Of a DNA stretch of 52,539 bases, positions 32,599 through 42,337 are shown in pieces; position 1 is the first letter of the stretch; each line of letters starts with the position of its first letter. Origin of the DNA: Terriglobia bacterium (GTDB lineage Bacteria; Acidobacteriota; Terriglobia; UBA7540). The position numbers were made by a program, and so were the translations under genes. The notes beneath the pieces are model-generated. The model was given only the letters and a program-made list of their open reading frames with translations, made no database searches and was not told where the DNA came from. The stretch covers positions 1 to 52,539 of the forward strand of contig JAIQEZ010000014.1 in the NCBI GenBank assembly GCA_020073545.1. The letters run 5' to 3'.

Positions 32599-34152
32599 TC
32601 ACGATCCATTGCCGCGCGGCCAAAGCAAGGCCAGTTGTGTCACGGGAAGAGCACGCAGTGCCGCCAACACGGCGAAATACACGACGCTCCCCACTCCGCA
32701 AAGGACGCACAGGTAGACAAAATCCTGGGAGGCCGTGCTCGGCGGGGCAACCCAGGCGCGCAGCCCCCACACGCTGAGCGCGGCCAGCAATGCGGCGGCG
32801 ACATCCTTCGCAGCAAAACGACCGAGCACCCGGTCCAACGTTGTGTCCAGGTCCCCAAGGTTTCTCTGGATTGTCAAACCACACGCGATTAGGGAGCCCG
32901 TGAGGAAACCCAGGGGGATCCCTTTCGGACCCATGCGCAGCACGCCGACATAGAAGAGGTCAAAAATCAGAACCGAACTGTAATGAAAAAGCGAAAGGCG
33001 GAAATACACACCCGGCTCGCGGCGCGCGAACAGGCAAAAGTTGAGAAGGCGAAGGAAAGCGAAAGGCAACAAACTGAGGCTGTAATAGAAGAAGATCATC
33101 GCCAGCAGTTCCGTCGCCTCAGGTGTGAACTTCCCGCGCTCGAAAACCAAGCGAATGATGTTGTGATCGAGCATCAGGCAGAAAACCGCCATGGGCGAAA
33201 GGAACAGGAGACTTAGCTCCAGCGTGTCGCGGAAGGTTCTGCGTTGTTCCTCGTGATTCTTCGCGGCCACGGCTCGCGAAAGAGCAGGTAGAGCCGCCGT
33301 TCCTACGCTTCCTCCCAGCAATTCGGCCAGGGTGCCCAGAATCTTGTAACCGTAGTTCAAGGCGGTCAGCGTTCCGGCCGGAAGGAAGGAGGCGATGATG
33401 CGCTCCACAACCACTACGCCCTGCCAAGCCAGCGCCCCTGCCACCTGCGCCGTCCCGGCGCCGCGCAAATTGCGGAATGATTCTCCACTTGCTGTCAGCG
33501 TCAGCGAATAGCGAGCCGGAAAACAAACCAGAATCTGAAAACCCAGGGCCAGCAACTGCAGCAGGTACCCGACCATATAGCCAAGAACGATGCTATAGGG
33601 TCCGTAGCGATGAAATCCCAAGAGGATGAACAGAATTACGGCGACGTTCCGGATGAACCCCGTTGCTGTCGAAAGCGCGAAGTAGTGACGGCTGAAAAGA
33701 AAGGACCGCAGCACCTCCGCGACGCCCGCCGGAACAATGATCAGGAAGAGCCATCGAGAAATCTGCGTAGCCAACTCGAGTTGCGGTCGTGTGAAGCCCG
33801 GAGCGATGCCGCGAATAACCCACGGCGAAGCCACGGCGCAGGCGACGGCGATCGATCCCAATCCCGCGAAGAGCACGTTGACCACATAACTGAAACCTCG
33901 CCAAACCTCCTTTTCGTCGTGGCCGGACTCCAGAGAAGCGAAAAATGGCACCAAGGAAAACTGGCCGGTCGCAGCGAGCAGGTTCGTGATGATGTAAGGA
34001 ATCGTGTAGGCAACGTAAAACGCGTCAGAGTTTTTCGAAAGCCCCAAGTTGGCTGCGATGCTGGTGTCCACCAGGATTCCGGAAAGCCCTCCCAGCAGGT
34101 TGAAAAATCCCACCACGATCGAGCTGCGCAACATCTGGTGCTTAGGGTTCAT
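32599..34152 (-). CDS. MurJ/Wzx-like lipid-linked glycan flippase
   Basis: Integral membrane protein of about 517 residues with roughly 13-14 helices. The start at ATG 34152 (MNPKHQMLRSSIVVGFFNLL) is the best guess; there is no clear ribosome-binding site. The N-terminus GGLSGILVDTSIAANLGLSKNSDAFYVAY and RRTFRDTLELSLLFLSPMAVFCLML resemble MurJ/MviN of the MVF family. Neighbouring O-antigen ligase, methyltransferase and sugar-transferase relic point to surface polysaccharide rather than peptidoglycan (inference); a lipid II flippase role remains possible. Confidence 0.83.
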   Translation of the reverse strand: MNPKHQMLRSSIVVGFFNLLGGLSGILVDTSIAANLGLSKNSDAFYVAYTIPYIITNLLAATGQFSLVPFFASLESGHDEKEVWRGFSYVVNVLFAGLGSIAVACAVASPWVIRGIAPGFTRPQLELATQISRWLFLIIVPAGVAEVLRSFLFSRHYFALSTATGFIRNVAVILFILLGFHRYGPYSIVLGYMVGYLLQLLALGFQILVCFPARYSLTLTASGESFRNLRGAGTAQVAGALAWQGVVVVERIIASFLPAGTLTALNYGYKILGTLAELLGGSVGTAALPALSRAVAAKNHEEQRRTFRDTLELSLLFLSPMAVFCLMLDHNIIRLVFERGKFTPEATELLAMIFFYYSLSLLPFAFLRLLNFCLFARREPGVYFRLSLFHYSSVLIFDLFYVGVLRMGPKGIPLGFLTGSLIACGLTIQRNLGDLDTTLDRVLGRFAAKDVAAALLAALSVWGLRAWVAPPSTASQDFVYLCVLCGVGSVVYFAVLAALRALPVTQLALLWPRGNGS

Positions 34153-34221
34153 TTCAAAAGAAGTGTTGCTTGAACAATGAAGTTCAATGTGAATGAACGT
34201 TTGCACAGGTGGTGATAAATC

Positions 34222-35538
34222 TCACCGTGCAACGCTGGACCCACTCTCTTGCTCCTGCTTTTCGCAGGAGACCATGACCCTCTCAGCCACGAAAGGGGTG
34301 GAGCTCACGAAGAGAAACGCCAGGAGAACCGGCGAGGTCCCGAAGTTGAATTCGAAACAGCCCTCGGCCAGGAATGCCAGCCAGGCCGCTAAAGTGGCGT
34401 CAGCGATCCAACGTTGTGCGGAGAGTCGTCGCCGAACCTTCCACGTGTACCAACCCAGCGCGGCCATAGGCCACACCCACGTCGCCAAGCAAGGCAAGCC
34501 CCGCTCTGCCGCAAATTGGAGGAAGTTATTGTGAAGGTGAGCGTGATAGGGTATCTGCGGCGATTCTCCGGACGGCAGATAAAGAGGGTAGACCTCTTCG
34601 ACGTTGTTCAGCCCCACGCCCACCCAGGGATGCGCGCGAATCATGCGCAAAGCGACGCGCCACACCTGCAGCCGGACGGAAAGGGCCGGGTCGGCGGAAG
34701 GATGGAGCGCCAGGCGGATGCGTTCGTGGATTATCGAAGGCGCGGCGAGATACCCAAGACCCAGGAGGATCGGGAGCGCCCAGAGCCGGCGCCGCTTCCA
34801 GCGTGCCACCAGATAAAAAGTGGCGACGGTGCAGCCCAGCCAGACGCCCCGCGTGAAGTTCAGGACAATGGACACCGCGACGACGGCCAGCGCCACCCAC
34901 CAAGCTGTGCGCACCAGGCGATGGCCAGGCACGGGTTTCAAACCCGCCCCGATACCCGGGGCCAACAGCAAGAACGCGAGCAGCGCGGTGAACATCAGCA
35001 TCTGCTGTCCGCCGAAATGCATCCAATGCCCCTGGAATCCGTGGATGCGCGGCAACATCATGTGATCGTAGATGCTGGTTGGATAAAGCACGCGCACTCT
35101 TCGATACTGGGCGACAAGTTGCCAGGCCGCCACGAGGCCCGCCAGCGCCGCCTCCACGAAGAGTGCTTTGTAGAGCCATTCAAGATGTCCGGCCGTTGTC
35201 ACCAGGTTGACGGCGAGGAGTAACATCAGAAACAGCACCAGCTTCCGGACCACGAACCAGCCCGTGGTCGGGTTCTCGGCCCAACCGATCGAAATCAACG
35301 TCGTCAGGCAGAACAGAGCCAGCGGGAGTTTGACCGGTGGGAAATGTGGTGGGGAAGGACGCCGAAGCAGATGAGCCGCATAGAGGAGAGCCGATGCTAT
35401 CAGGAGGGCCTCGGAAGCGGCCAGGGAAAGCAGTATCGTGAGAACAGATAGACTGAACAAAACCGCAGCCCCGCGGGCAAGAGGCCATCCCGGCACCGCG
35501 GCGGGCGCCAATCCGATAAGGTCGCGTAAGCTTGTCAC
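34222..35538 (-). CDS. O-antigen ligase family protein
   Basis: 438 residues, about 11-12 membrane helices. A Wzy_C/O-antigen ligase-type periplasmic loop near residues 245-345 includes RIHGFQGHWMHFGGQQMLMF (about residue 165), FTRGVWLG and the core motif AHPWVGVGLNNVEEVYP, SPQIPYHAHLHNNFLQFAAERGLP. The conserved His and Arg of the family are present (HNNFLQ, TRG). It joins polysaccharide to a lipid carrier or polymerises it. The 84-base gap to the flippase suggests co-transcription. Confidence 0.88.
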   Translation of the reverse strand: MTSLRDLIGLAPAAVPGWPLARGAAVLFSLSVLTILLSLAASEALLIASALLYAAHLLRRPSPPHFPPVKLPLALFCLTTLISIGWAENPTTGWFVVRKLVLFLMLLLAVNLVTTAGHLEWLYKALFVEAALAGLVAAWQLVAQYRRVRVLYPTSIYDHMMLPRIHGFQGHWMHFGGQQMLMFTALLAFLLLAPGIGAGLKPVPGHRLVRTAWWVALAVVAVSIVLNFTRGVWLGCTVATFYLVARWKRRRLWALPILLGLGYLAAPSIIHERIRLALHPSADPALSVRLQVWRVALRMIRAHPWVGVGLNNVEEVYPLYLPSGESPQIPYHAHLHNNFLQFAAERGLPCLATWVWPMAALGWYTWKVRRRLSAQRWIADATLAAWLAFLAEGCFEFNFGTSPVLLAFLFVSSTPFVAERVMVSCEKQEQESGSSVAR

Positions 35539-35706
35539 TCTAGTTCAGAAGTGGATCACTCAGGAGCAGAGCCGCCTTGGAAGCGCGTTCAACTGCCCGC
35601 CTGAGCCCTTTCCGGTACTCTCGCTGAGACTCCTCGCACTTCGACCCGGCTTGTCCACGAAAGGTAGCGAAAAGGCACAGCGAGTTCGCGGTGCGGTCTC
35701 TCCCAC

Positions 35707-36243
35707 TTACTTGATGACCTCCAGTTCGAACTCCATCACCTTACCCCTTACGAGGAAACAGAGGTAGTGCTCCCAGAACTTTCGATAGCGGGGAAAGTGG
35801 TTCACCAGAAATTCAAATCCCACCCACTTCCAGAGGGACAGCAGCTTCACGCGAACCGAAGTCTCGCGAAATCTGGCTGCCGTGTAAAAACCGAAACCGC
35901 CGTGTTCCTCTCCAAAGTACCGGAACGAGAAACTGTTCAGGTGGCTCCGATGGGTCGGGTCGCACCAGGAACTGAAATCCGTGTAGTGGGGGGTTACAAT
36001 TCGAACGCTTCCGCCAGCGTGAACCAAGCGGTGGAACTCTTCCATGGATCGCATCACGTCCGCGACATGCTCAATGACATGGATTGCTAACAGGCGGTCG
36101 AAGGAATTGTCCGCGAAAGGATACGGGAACCGATCCAGGTCACACAACACGTCCGCATGAGCGGAAGGGTTCCGGTCAATGCCGATGGTTCCCGGCTGTT
36201 TCTTGACGCCGCAGCCAACGTCGAGAATCCTCAATTCGCCCAT
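35707..36243 (-). CDS. SAM-dependent methyltransferase
   Basis: 178 residues. Motif I ILDVGCGVKKQPGTIGID, motif II PFADNSFDRLLAIHVIEHV, then RIVTPHYTDFSSWCDPTHRSH, FYFGEEHGG-like FRYFGEEHGGFGFYTAARF. This fits the class I methyltransferase group found in polysaccharide clusters (Methyltransf_11 type). Methyl acceptor is likely a sugar or lipid-linked glycan (inference from neighbours). Confidence 0.88.
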   Translation of the reverse strand: MGELRILDVGCGVKKQPGTIGIDRNPSAHADVLCDLDRFPYPFADNSFDRLLAIHVIEHVADVMRSMEEFHRLVHAGGSVRIVTPHYTDFSSWCDPTHRSHLNSFSFRYFGEEHGGFGFYTAARFRETSVRVKLLSLWKWVGFEFLVNHFPRYRKFWEHYLCFLVRGKVMEFELEVIK

Positions 36244-36363
36244 CCCGCCGTCGCAGGCCTCCCCTTTCGACCAAGATCCCAGAAGACTTCTGCCGAGGGC
36301 ACGCTCGACCCCCCTGGCGCGTAACTATCGTCTCAACCCCGCAGGAGTAATCCTGCACAACCT

Positions 36364-36675
36364 CTACCGAATCTTAACACAGCAGAGAATTCTTCTGAGC
36401 AAGAGCAGGGTGTCCCAACCGAGGAGTCCAAGGAGGCATGGGGCGGTTACGATTACGTTGCGATTGAACGCCAGCGCGTCCCAGAGTCGCCCGTGGAAAA
36501 ATGCAGCCAGCGCCCGCGTGCTGCCACAGGCGGGGCAGGCGGCGAGACGGAACAGGTGCTTCCACAAGCAGATATCCGGCCCATGCGTCAGCATTTCCGG
36601 CGGTACCAGCACAAAAACCACCAGGGCTACTGACAGCACCACCCAGCGGGGTATTCCCTTCGCAAGAATGGCCAT
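36364..36675 (-). CDS. DUF2752 small membrane protein
   Basis: 103 residues. Two membrane helices flank the hallmark CPACGSTRALAAFFHGRLWDA. DUF2752 proteins are membrane-bound and of unknown function. It starts six bases after the stop of the TM2-domain gene and is probably co-transcribed. Confidence 0.85.
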   Translation of the reverse strand: MAILAKGIPRWVVLSVALVVFVLVPPEMLTHGPDICLWKHLFRLAACPACGSTRALAAFFHGRLWDALAFNRNVIVTAPCLLGLLGWDTLLLLRRILCCVKIR

Positions 36676-36681
36676 CGCCGC

Positions 36682-37269
36682 CTACATCCGAAGAGGTCTC
36701 CCGAGGGAGTCCGGCAGTTTGTTGACCGCAATCAAGACGGCATCCACAAGGCTCCAGATCCCGCAACCCCCGGCGGTGGCGAGCTTCAGAATGCCCAATC
36801 CCGTATAACCCAGGTAGAAACGGTCGATGCCCAGGAATCCCAGGAAAATAGAGAGCAGCAGCGTTGAAGACCAGTCCTTGTCACCGGGTTGGACGGGCGG
36901 ATTAAACCTGAGGGGGCGGCCATTCGCGTCGGGCAGTTTCTTCAAGATGATCAGGAACAAGTCGATCAGCGCCCAGATCGCGCACCCGCCCAGGGTGACT
37001 AGCTTCAGGATGCCGAGACCTACATAGCCGAGATAAAAGCGATCCACGCCGAGGGTCCCAACAAACATCGAAAGCAACGTGGCCGTGATGAGATCCTTAT
37101 CGCCGCCCTGAACCAGACGTGTGCCGCATTGGGTGCAGATCTCGGCATTGGGAAAGGTCTCCTTTCCGCAACTGGAACAGTAGCGCGTGCCGAGCAGCGG
37201 GCGCTGGCCACAGGCCACGCAGAACTCGGCCGTGTCCGCGAGCTGTCGTGCACAATTTCGGCAGTACAT
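36682..37269 (-). CDS. Zinc-ribbon protein with two TM2 domains
   Basis: 195 residues from ATG 37269 (GAGGG site); TTG 37275 is less likely. The N-terminus carries two zinc ribbons, each with two CXXC pairs ([39 protein letters not shown]). Two tandem TM2 units follow, each with the conserved core DRFYLGYxGLGILKL and two membrane helices. The near-identity of the two units ([40 protein letters not shown]) suggests duplication within the gene. Confidence 0.9.
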   Translation of the reverse strand: MYCRNCARQLADTAEFCVACGQRPLLGTRYCSSCGKETFPNAEICTQCGTRLVQGGDKDLITATLLSMFVGTLGVDRFYLGYVGLGILKLVTLGGCAIWALIDLFLIILKKLPDANGRPLRFNPPVQPGDKDWSSTLLLSIFLGFLGIDRFYLGYTGLGILKLATAGGCGIWSLVDAVLIAVNKLPDSLGRPLRM

Positions 37270-37378
37270 GCTCAACCCTCAAGAACGGAAGATGCTGGAC
37301 CGACGGGCGGGGTATTTATAGTCCCTCGCGTGGCAAATGTAAATGGGTCTGATGAGAATTCAAGGAGGTGGAGAGCCG

Positions 37379-37990
37379 TCAATCCATCACGTTGACGTCA
37401 ATCGGCGCAGTGAGCACCAGGTTCCCCCACGCCAGTTTCAATGTGACTTTCCGGATGTTCTCTTTCGGGTAGGACAAGGTGATGGTGAGCTTTTCGGCCT
37501 TCGTCTCGGTCTTGGCGATGGACATGGGCACCTCGAACTCCACGTTCGCTTTTTGAATGTCGAAAGCGTCAAGGTGAGCAGCGCGGACTTTTCCGGGATC
37601 AATGAAAGCCAGGCTCCAATTCGATCCATCCGCCGAGCGGTGCAGGCCAAGATAGTATTGGCCGATGGGAACCTCCCTGCCCGAAACTCTCAACGGCAGG
37701 CAGGTATCGAGGACCGTCCAGAAATTGCTGCCCATCCGCCAGACTTTCCCTATGGTCAGGGCGTCGAACTTCGCCGTGTCGTCGTAGACACTCTTCCACA
37801 CCGGGCGGCCGTAATTGATGGCGAACTGGCCGGCAGCCGCGTTCTTGTTGGTGTTCCAGTAGAGGACGCGGGCAGAAGCCCGGTCATCCGGTTGGCCGCC
37901 TTCGGCGACGATCGTGGGTTGGGGCTGTTGAGCGTGTGCGGACACTGCCAACAGGACCACCAAGGCTCCAAAAACGGTGCACACCTTCAT
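37379..37990 (-). CDS. DUF2911 secreted protein
   Basis: 203 residues with a signal peptide (MKVCTVFGALVVLLAVSAHA). The DUF2911 landmarks are INYGRPVWKSV, VWRMGSNFWT, PIGQYYLGLHRSADGSNWSL. Seen widely in Bacteroidota and acidobacteria as an exported beta-sandwich protein of unknown function. It stands between the TM2 gene and lon. Confidence 0.88.
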   Translation of the reverse strand: MKVCTVFGALVVLLAVSAHAQQPQPTIVAEGGQPDDRASARVLYWNTNKNAAAGQFAINYGRPVWKSVYDDTAKFDALTIGKVWRMGSNFWTVLDTCLPLRVSGREVPIGQYYLGLHRSADGSNWSLAFIDPGKVRAAHLDAFDIQKANVEFEVPMSIAKTETKAEKLTITLSYPKENIRKVTLKLAWGNLVLTAPIDVNVMD

Positions 37991-38124
37991 CGGACGTCTC
38001 CCTGCAAAGTCTTCGACCTCAAACGGACGAGGTTGGGTCCGGACCTCTGTGGTGAGAAATTCAGGCTAACGGCCCTCACCGCGTGCTAGGGCCGCACAAA
38101 GCAACAGAACTTCGGCGGCTGGCC

Positions 38125-40548
38125 CTAGTTCGGCCTTCCCGCTGCCTCCGGAGGCAGGGCCACATCGCGCCTCGGCCCGCCGGGCTCGACCGGGACGGGT
38201 TCCTTTTCGAGGGCCAAGCCGATCACTTCCCGAATGGTCTTCACATAGTGGAGTTTCAAACCTTCGAGCATTTCGGGGTTCAGGTCTTCGTGAACGTTCG
38301 GCTCGTTGTCGGCGGGGAGAATCACCTCGACCACTCCTGCCCGCTTCGCCGCCAGTACTTTTTCTTTGATCCCACCCACCGGCAGCACCTGCCCACTCAG
38401 TGTGATCTCGCCGGTCATGGCGATACGAGGCTGTGAAGGCCGGCGCGTGAGGGCTGAGACCAGGGAGGCGACCATCGTGACGCCTGCCGAGGGTCCGTCT
38501 TTGGGGATGGCCCCCGAGGGAACATGCATGTGGATGTCCTTCGCTTGGAAGAACTCCGGATCGATCTCGTAATCGGCCGCGTGGGAGCGCACCCAGGCCA
38601 GCGCGGCCTGCATGGACTCCTGCATGACCTGGCCCACGTGCCCGGTCATGGTGAACCCTTTGCCGCCCTTCATGGCGGTGGCCTCCACATAGAGGACATC
38701 GCCACCGGTGGGGGTCCAGGCCAACCCCACCATCACCCCCGGTTGGCGCGTACGCTCGATGATTTCGGTCTCCAAGCGATAACGAGGGATCCCCAGAGAA
38801 TCCTGCAGATTGTCGGGAGCCACCAGAAGCTTATCCGGTTTGCCTTCCGCAATTCTGCGGGCCTGCTTGCGGCAGACCGTGGCGATCTCCCTCTCCAGAT
38901 TCCGCACCCCGGCCTCTCGCGTGTAATGACGAATGATGTGCGCCAGCGCGTCGTTCGCAAATTCAATCTGCTCAGGAGCCTTGACACCGTGCTCGTCGGT
39001 TTGCTTCGGAATCAGGTGCCGGATGGCAATCTGAATCTTTTCCTCCTCGCTGTAGCCCTGCAGTTCCAGGACCTCCATGCGGTCGAGAAGTGCAGGAGGA
39101 ATCGTGTCCAAGACATTCGACGTACAGATGAACAACGCTTTGGAAAGATCGAACTGCACGTCCAGGTAGTTATCGCGGAAATGGGAGTTCTGCTCGGGAT
39201 CGAGAACCTCCAGCAAGGCCGAAGAAGGATCTCCACGGAAATCGCGCCCGATTTTATCCACTTCATCGAGCATAAAAATCGGATCTCGTGTCTCGGCGCG
39301 CCGGATCCCCTGGATGATCTGGCCAGGCAGCGCCCCGATGTAAGTCCGCCGGTGGCCACGAATTTCCGCCTCGTCATGAATCCCACCAAGTGACATCCGC
39401 ACAAACTTGCGATCGAGCGCCCGCGCAATCGACTTGCCCAAGGAGGTCTTTCCCACGCCCGGAGGTCCCACGAAGCACAAGATGGGGCCCTTGAGCTGCG
39501 GCTTCAACTGCAAGACCGCGAGGTAGTCGAGAATGCGCTCTTTCACTTTCTCCAAGTCCCAGTGGTCCTCGTCGAGAACCTGCTTGGCCTTGGCAATATC
39601 AACCCGGGTATCACTGACCTTGGTCCAGGGCAGAGCCACTAGCCATTCCAGGTAGGTGCGCGTGACGTGGTAGTCGGCCGCGGCCGGCGACATCTTCGCC
39701 AGGCGCCCCAGTTCCCGCAGCGCCTCCTTCTTGGCTTCTTCCGTCATTCCGGCGGCTTCGATTTTCTTTCGGAGCTCCTCGATCTCCTGCTGCTCGTCGG
39801 CCTCGCCCAGTTCCTTCTGAATCGCCTTCAACTGCTCGCGCAGGTAGTACTCGCGCTGGCTCTGCGTGACCTGGTCCTGGACGTCCGACTGAATCTTGGA
39901 GCGGAGTTGCAGCACCTCCACTTCCCGCGCCAGTTGCCGGTTCAATCGGTCGAGGCGCATCTTCAGATCGAGGCTTTCCAGGAGTTCCTGCTTTTCCGTG
40001 CTCGAAAGCGAAGGGAGATTGGCGGCGATGAAATCCGCCAGCCGGCCGGGGTCATCGATGTTCATCACGACGGTCTGCAGGTCATCCGAGAGCGTCGGCG
40101 AGAGCTGCACGACTTGCTGGAACATCGTCGTCACGCTGCGCACGAGCGCGGCGAAGTCGGGTTCCTTTCCGCTGGGGGGAATGTCCTGCAAGGGCTTCAC
40201 GCGAGCGCGCAGGAAAGGTTCGACTTGAATGACCTCTTCGATGGCGATCCGCTGCAGACCTTCGACAAAAATAAACAGGCTCTGGCTGGGCAGCTTGATG
40301 ATCTTGTGAACAAAGGCCACGGTTCCAATTTGAAAGAGATCGACGGGTTGGGGGTTGTCGACCCGCGGATCGCGCTGCGAAATAACGCCGACGAACTTCT
40401 CCTCCTCTTTCAGGTCGCTGACCAGCTTCAGCGAACTGTCCCTTCCGACGGTCAAGGGCAGGATGGCGTTGGGAAACAGGACGGTGTCGCGAACGGGAAG
40501 AATCGGTAGTGTAGCAAAATCGATGGCAGCTTTTTGCTTGGACGGCAT
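38125..40548 (-). CDS. lon: ATP-dependent Lon protease
   Basis: 807 residues, full length. The N-terminal substrate domain begins LPILPVRDTVLFPNAILPL; the AAA+ module has Walker A GPPGVGKTSLGKS and Walker B FMLDEVDKIG. The C-terminal serine-lysine protease has catalytic Ser687 in PKDGPSAGV and Lys730 in GGIKEKVLAAKRAG. It degrades misfolded and regulatory proteins in the cytoplasm. A heat-shock promoter is expected, but I could not identify one: the leader contains GATACAAT near 40616-40623 on the minus strand without a clear -35. Confidence 0.96.
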   Translation of the reverse strand: MPSKQKAAIDFATLPILPVRDTVLFPNAILPLTVGRDSSLKLVSDLKEEEKFVGVISQRDPRVDNPQPVDLFQIGTVAFVHKIIKLPSQSLFIFVEGLQRIAIEEVIQVEPFLRARVKPLQDIPPSGKEPDFAALVRSVTTMFQQVVQLSPTLSDDLQTVVMNIDDPGRLADFIAANLPSLSSTEKQELLESLDLKMRLDRLNRQLAREVEVLQLRSKIQSDVQDQVTQSQREYYLREQLKAIQKELGEADEQQEIEELRKKIEAAGMTEEAKKEALRELGRLAKMSPAAADYHVTRTYLEWLVALPWTKVSDTRVDIAKAKQVLDEDHWDLEKVKERILDYLAVLQLKPQLKGPILCFVGPPGVGKTSLGKSIARALDRKFVRMSLGGIHDEAEIRGHRRTYIGALPGQIIQGIRRAETRDPIFMLDEVDKIGRDFRGDPSSALLEVLDPEQNSHFRDNYLDVQFDLSKALFICTSNVLDTIPPALLDRMEVLELQGYSEEEKIQIAIRHLIPKQTDEHGVKAPEQIEFANDALAHIIRHYTREAGVRNLEREIATVCRKQARRIAEGKPDKLLVAPDNLQDSLGIPRYRLETEIIERTRQPGVMVGLAWTPTGGDVLYVEATAMKGGKGFTMTGHVGQVMQESMQAALAWVRSHAADYEIDPEFFQAKDIHMHVPSGAIPKDGPSAGVTMVASLVSALTRRPSQPRIAMTGEITLSGQVLPVGGIKEKVLAAKRAGVVEVILPADNEPNVHEDLNPEMLEGLKLHYVKTIREVIGLALEKEPVPVEPGGPRRDVALPPEAAGRPN

Positions 40549-40717
40549 TCCTCGACGACCTCATTCGTGTATTTGCAGCAGAGACAGATAACTAACAATC
40601 TGCACTCTGTAATTACATTGTATCACGTTGACAGGTTCGACCGGTGACCGCTCGTGTCCAACATCTGTCAGGCCGGTGCGCCGAGCGTTCAAGGCGGCGG
40701 TGACGCCGGTCGCAGAG

Positions 40718-40825
40718 CTCGTGTCGCTCCAACTTGTGGGGCCAAAACGCCATTTATAGGCAGCGGCGAGCTTCCTTGAGGTCGCCGCTCTGGAATTCTG
40801 CTCCAAAAAGATGGAACGGCACTAG
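40718..40825. mobile_element. 108-bp inverted-repeat element, copy 2
   Basis: Right end AAGATGGAACGGCACTAG (40808-40825), left end CTCGTGTCGCTCCAACTT (40718-40735): both match the 18-bp ends of 30692-30800 with a few changes. The interior forms a hairpin from AGCGGCGAGC (near 40760) to GTCGCCGCT (near 40784). The right end overlaps the stop codon of the MFS gene at 40822-42114, which uses the element's TAG, just as at copy 1. Confidence 0.65.
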
Positions 40826-42114
40826 ACGGTCGGCTCGCCGTGAATCTCCACTTCCTCGGGCTGCACGGCCAGCGGTTGAGGTTCGGGCAGCTTGCCGGCC
40901 CAATTCGCCCAGCCCCAGAAAAGCGCGGTGGTCGAGCTGAGAATTCCCGCGACCAATCCGATTGTTCGGGGCCCGTGGTGTTGGGAGGCGATTCCCGCCA
41001 GCGCCATCGAAACCATCATGGTGGACCAAGTGAGCGATTCCGTCGTGGAAAAAACTCTTCCCCGGAATTCGTCGGGAACGTGGCGGAGCATTTGCGATAT
41101 GTTGAGCACGGAACTCACTGCCACGCCGGCACGGGAAAACGCGATAAAGAACAGCGCTGCGCCGAACTGGTGCATCTGGCTAAAGAGCGCATAGGCTCCC
41201 CCGTGGATGACGTAGCAGATGGAAATCACCCGCCTGTAATTCGCAAAGCTGATTCGTTTGCCAAGGTAGTGCCCCACCCCACCGCCGATCAGCAGGCCGA
41301 CTCCCGCGAAGCTCCAGATGATCCCGATCCCCGCCGGGCCCCGGTTGAACACCTGCTCGCCAAACAGGGTAAAGAGGATCTGGGCGGCGCCTCCGCCGGT
41401 GGCCCAGCCTACGCCCACCAGCGCGATGGCCAGAATCAGCGGCGACGACCGCATGTAGCGGAGGCCTTCCTTGTACTCGTGCCAGGGCCGCAGGACCTGG
41501 TCCTCGGTTAGCGCCTCCCGCTTCGCCCGGAAGCTGCCTGCCACGCGCAACTTCCCAATGCATACGGCTGACGCCAGGAAAGAAAGGGAGTTCAAAACGA
41601 AGGCCCACTGGTATCCCAGGCGCGCGACGCTCAAGCCCGCCACCATCGCGCCCACCGTCAGCGTGGTCCACTGCGTGGTCTGGGTGAGCGAATTGGCGGT
41701 ATGCAGTTCGTCCTGATTCGTGATGGTGGGCAGGATGGAGGTGCGGCCGCTCGTGAAGAACGGCGACGCGAACATGAGCAGCGCGCTCAGCCCGTAAAGA
41801 AGCGACGGCTGGTGATAGCGAGGGGTGAGCACAAAGGCCAGAGCCACCACCGCCCTGATCAGGTCGCTCGCGATCATGATGCGCTTGCGGTCAAGGCGAT
41901 CGAGGACGACGCCCGCCACCGGCCCTGCCATGACCGCGGGAACGGCCCGCGACAACATCACCCCGCTTACCACCAGCCCGGAATGGGTGGTTTCCATCGC
42001 CAGGCTGAAAACCGCGATGTTGTTGAAGTGGTCGCCGATCTCACTCACCACTTGGCCGATCCAGGTGTACCGGTAGTTGCGGTTCCGCCGCAAAAGCTGC
42101 AAGAAATCATTCAT
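40822..42114 (-). CDS. MFS-family efflux transporter
   Basis: 430 residues with about 12 helices, resembling the EntS/MFS_3 group of exporters. Characteristic DRLDRKRIMIASDLIRAVVAL lies after helix 2; the domain-linking loop contains DQVLRPWHEYKEGLRYM. No resistance determinant is implied. TAG stop lies within the inverted-repeat element. Ribosome-binding context at 42114 is unremarkable. Substrate unknown. Confidence 0.85.
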   Translation of the reverse strand: MNDFLQLLRRNRNYRYTWIGQVVSEIGDHFNNIAVFSLAMETTHSGLVVSGVMLSRAVPAVMAGPVAGVVLDRLDRKRIMIASDLIRAVVALAFVLTPRYHQPSLLYGLSALLMFASPFFTSGRTSILPTITNQDELHTANSLTQTTQWTTLTVGAMVAGLSVARLGYQWAFVLNSLSFLASAVCIGKLRVAGSFRAKREALTEDQVLRPWHEYKEGLRYMRSSPLILAIALVGVGWATGGGAAQILFTLFGEQVFNRGPAGIGIIWSFAGVGLLIGGGVGHYLGKRISFANYRRVISICYVIHGGAYALFSQMHQFGAALFFIAFSRAGVAVSSVLNISQMLRHVPDEFRGRVFSTTESLTWSTMMVSMALAGIASQHHGPRTIGLVAGILSSTTALFWGWANWAGKLPEPQPLAVQPEEVEIHGEPTV

Positions 42115-42337
42115 CGCGAATGGTCTGGCTGGTTCAACCCCCTGTCCTTAGTCTTCCCGACGCCGGCTACGACCTGGGCGGCCCGTGCGGCCAGCCGGTG
42201 GGCCGCTTTCATATGATCACTCCGCCTTTTGTCACCGAGGGGGCGGGATCTCGCGCGGACAACGGACGCCAAAGGCACGCCCGACCAGAGAGTCTCGTAC
42301 CATTCTAGAATAGCCTCGGTGCGCGCGAGTAACTTTA
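42115..42337. other. Divergent gap between the MFS gene and the oxidoreductase relic
   Basis: 223 bases, no supported gene. It presumably contains the MFS promoter. GC-rich inverted words (GGGCGGCCC, GGGCCGC) lie around 42175-42205. Confidence 0.3.
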
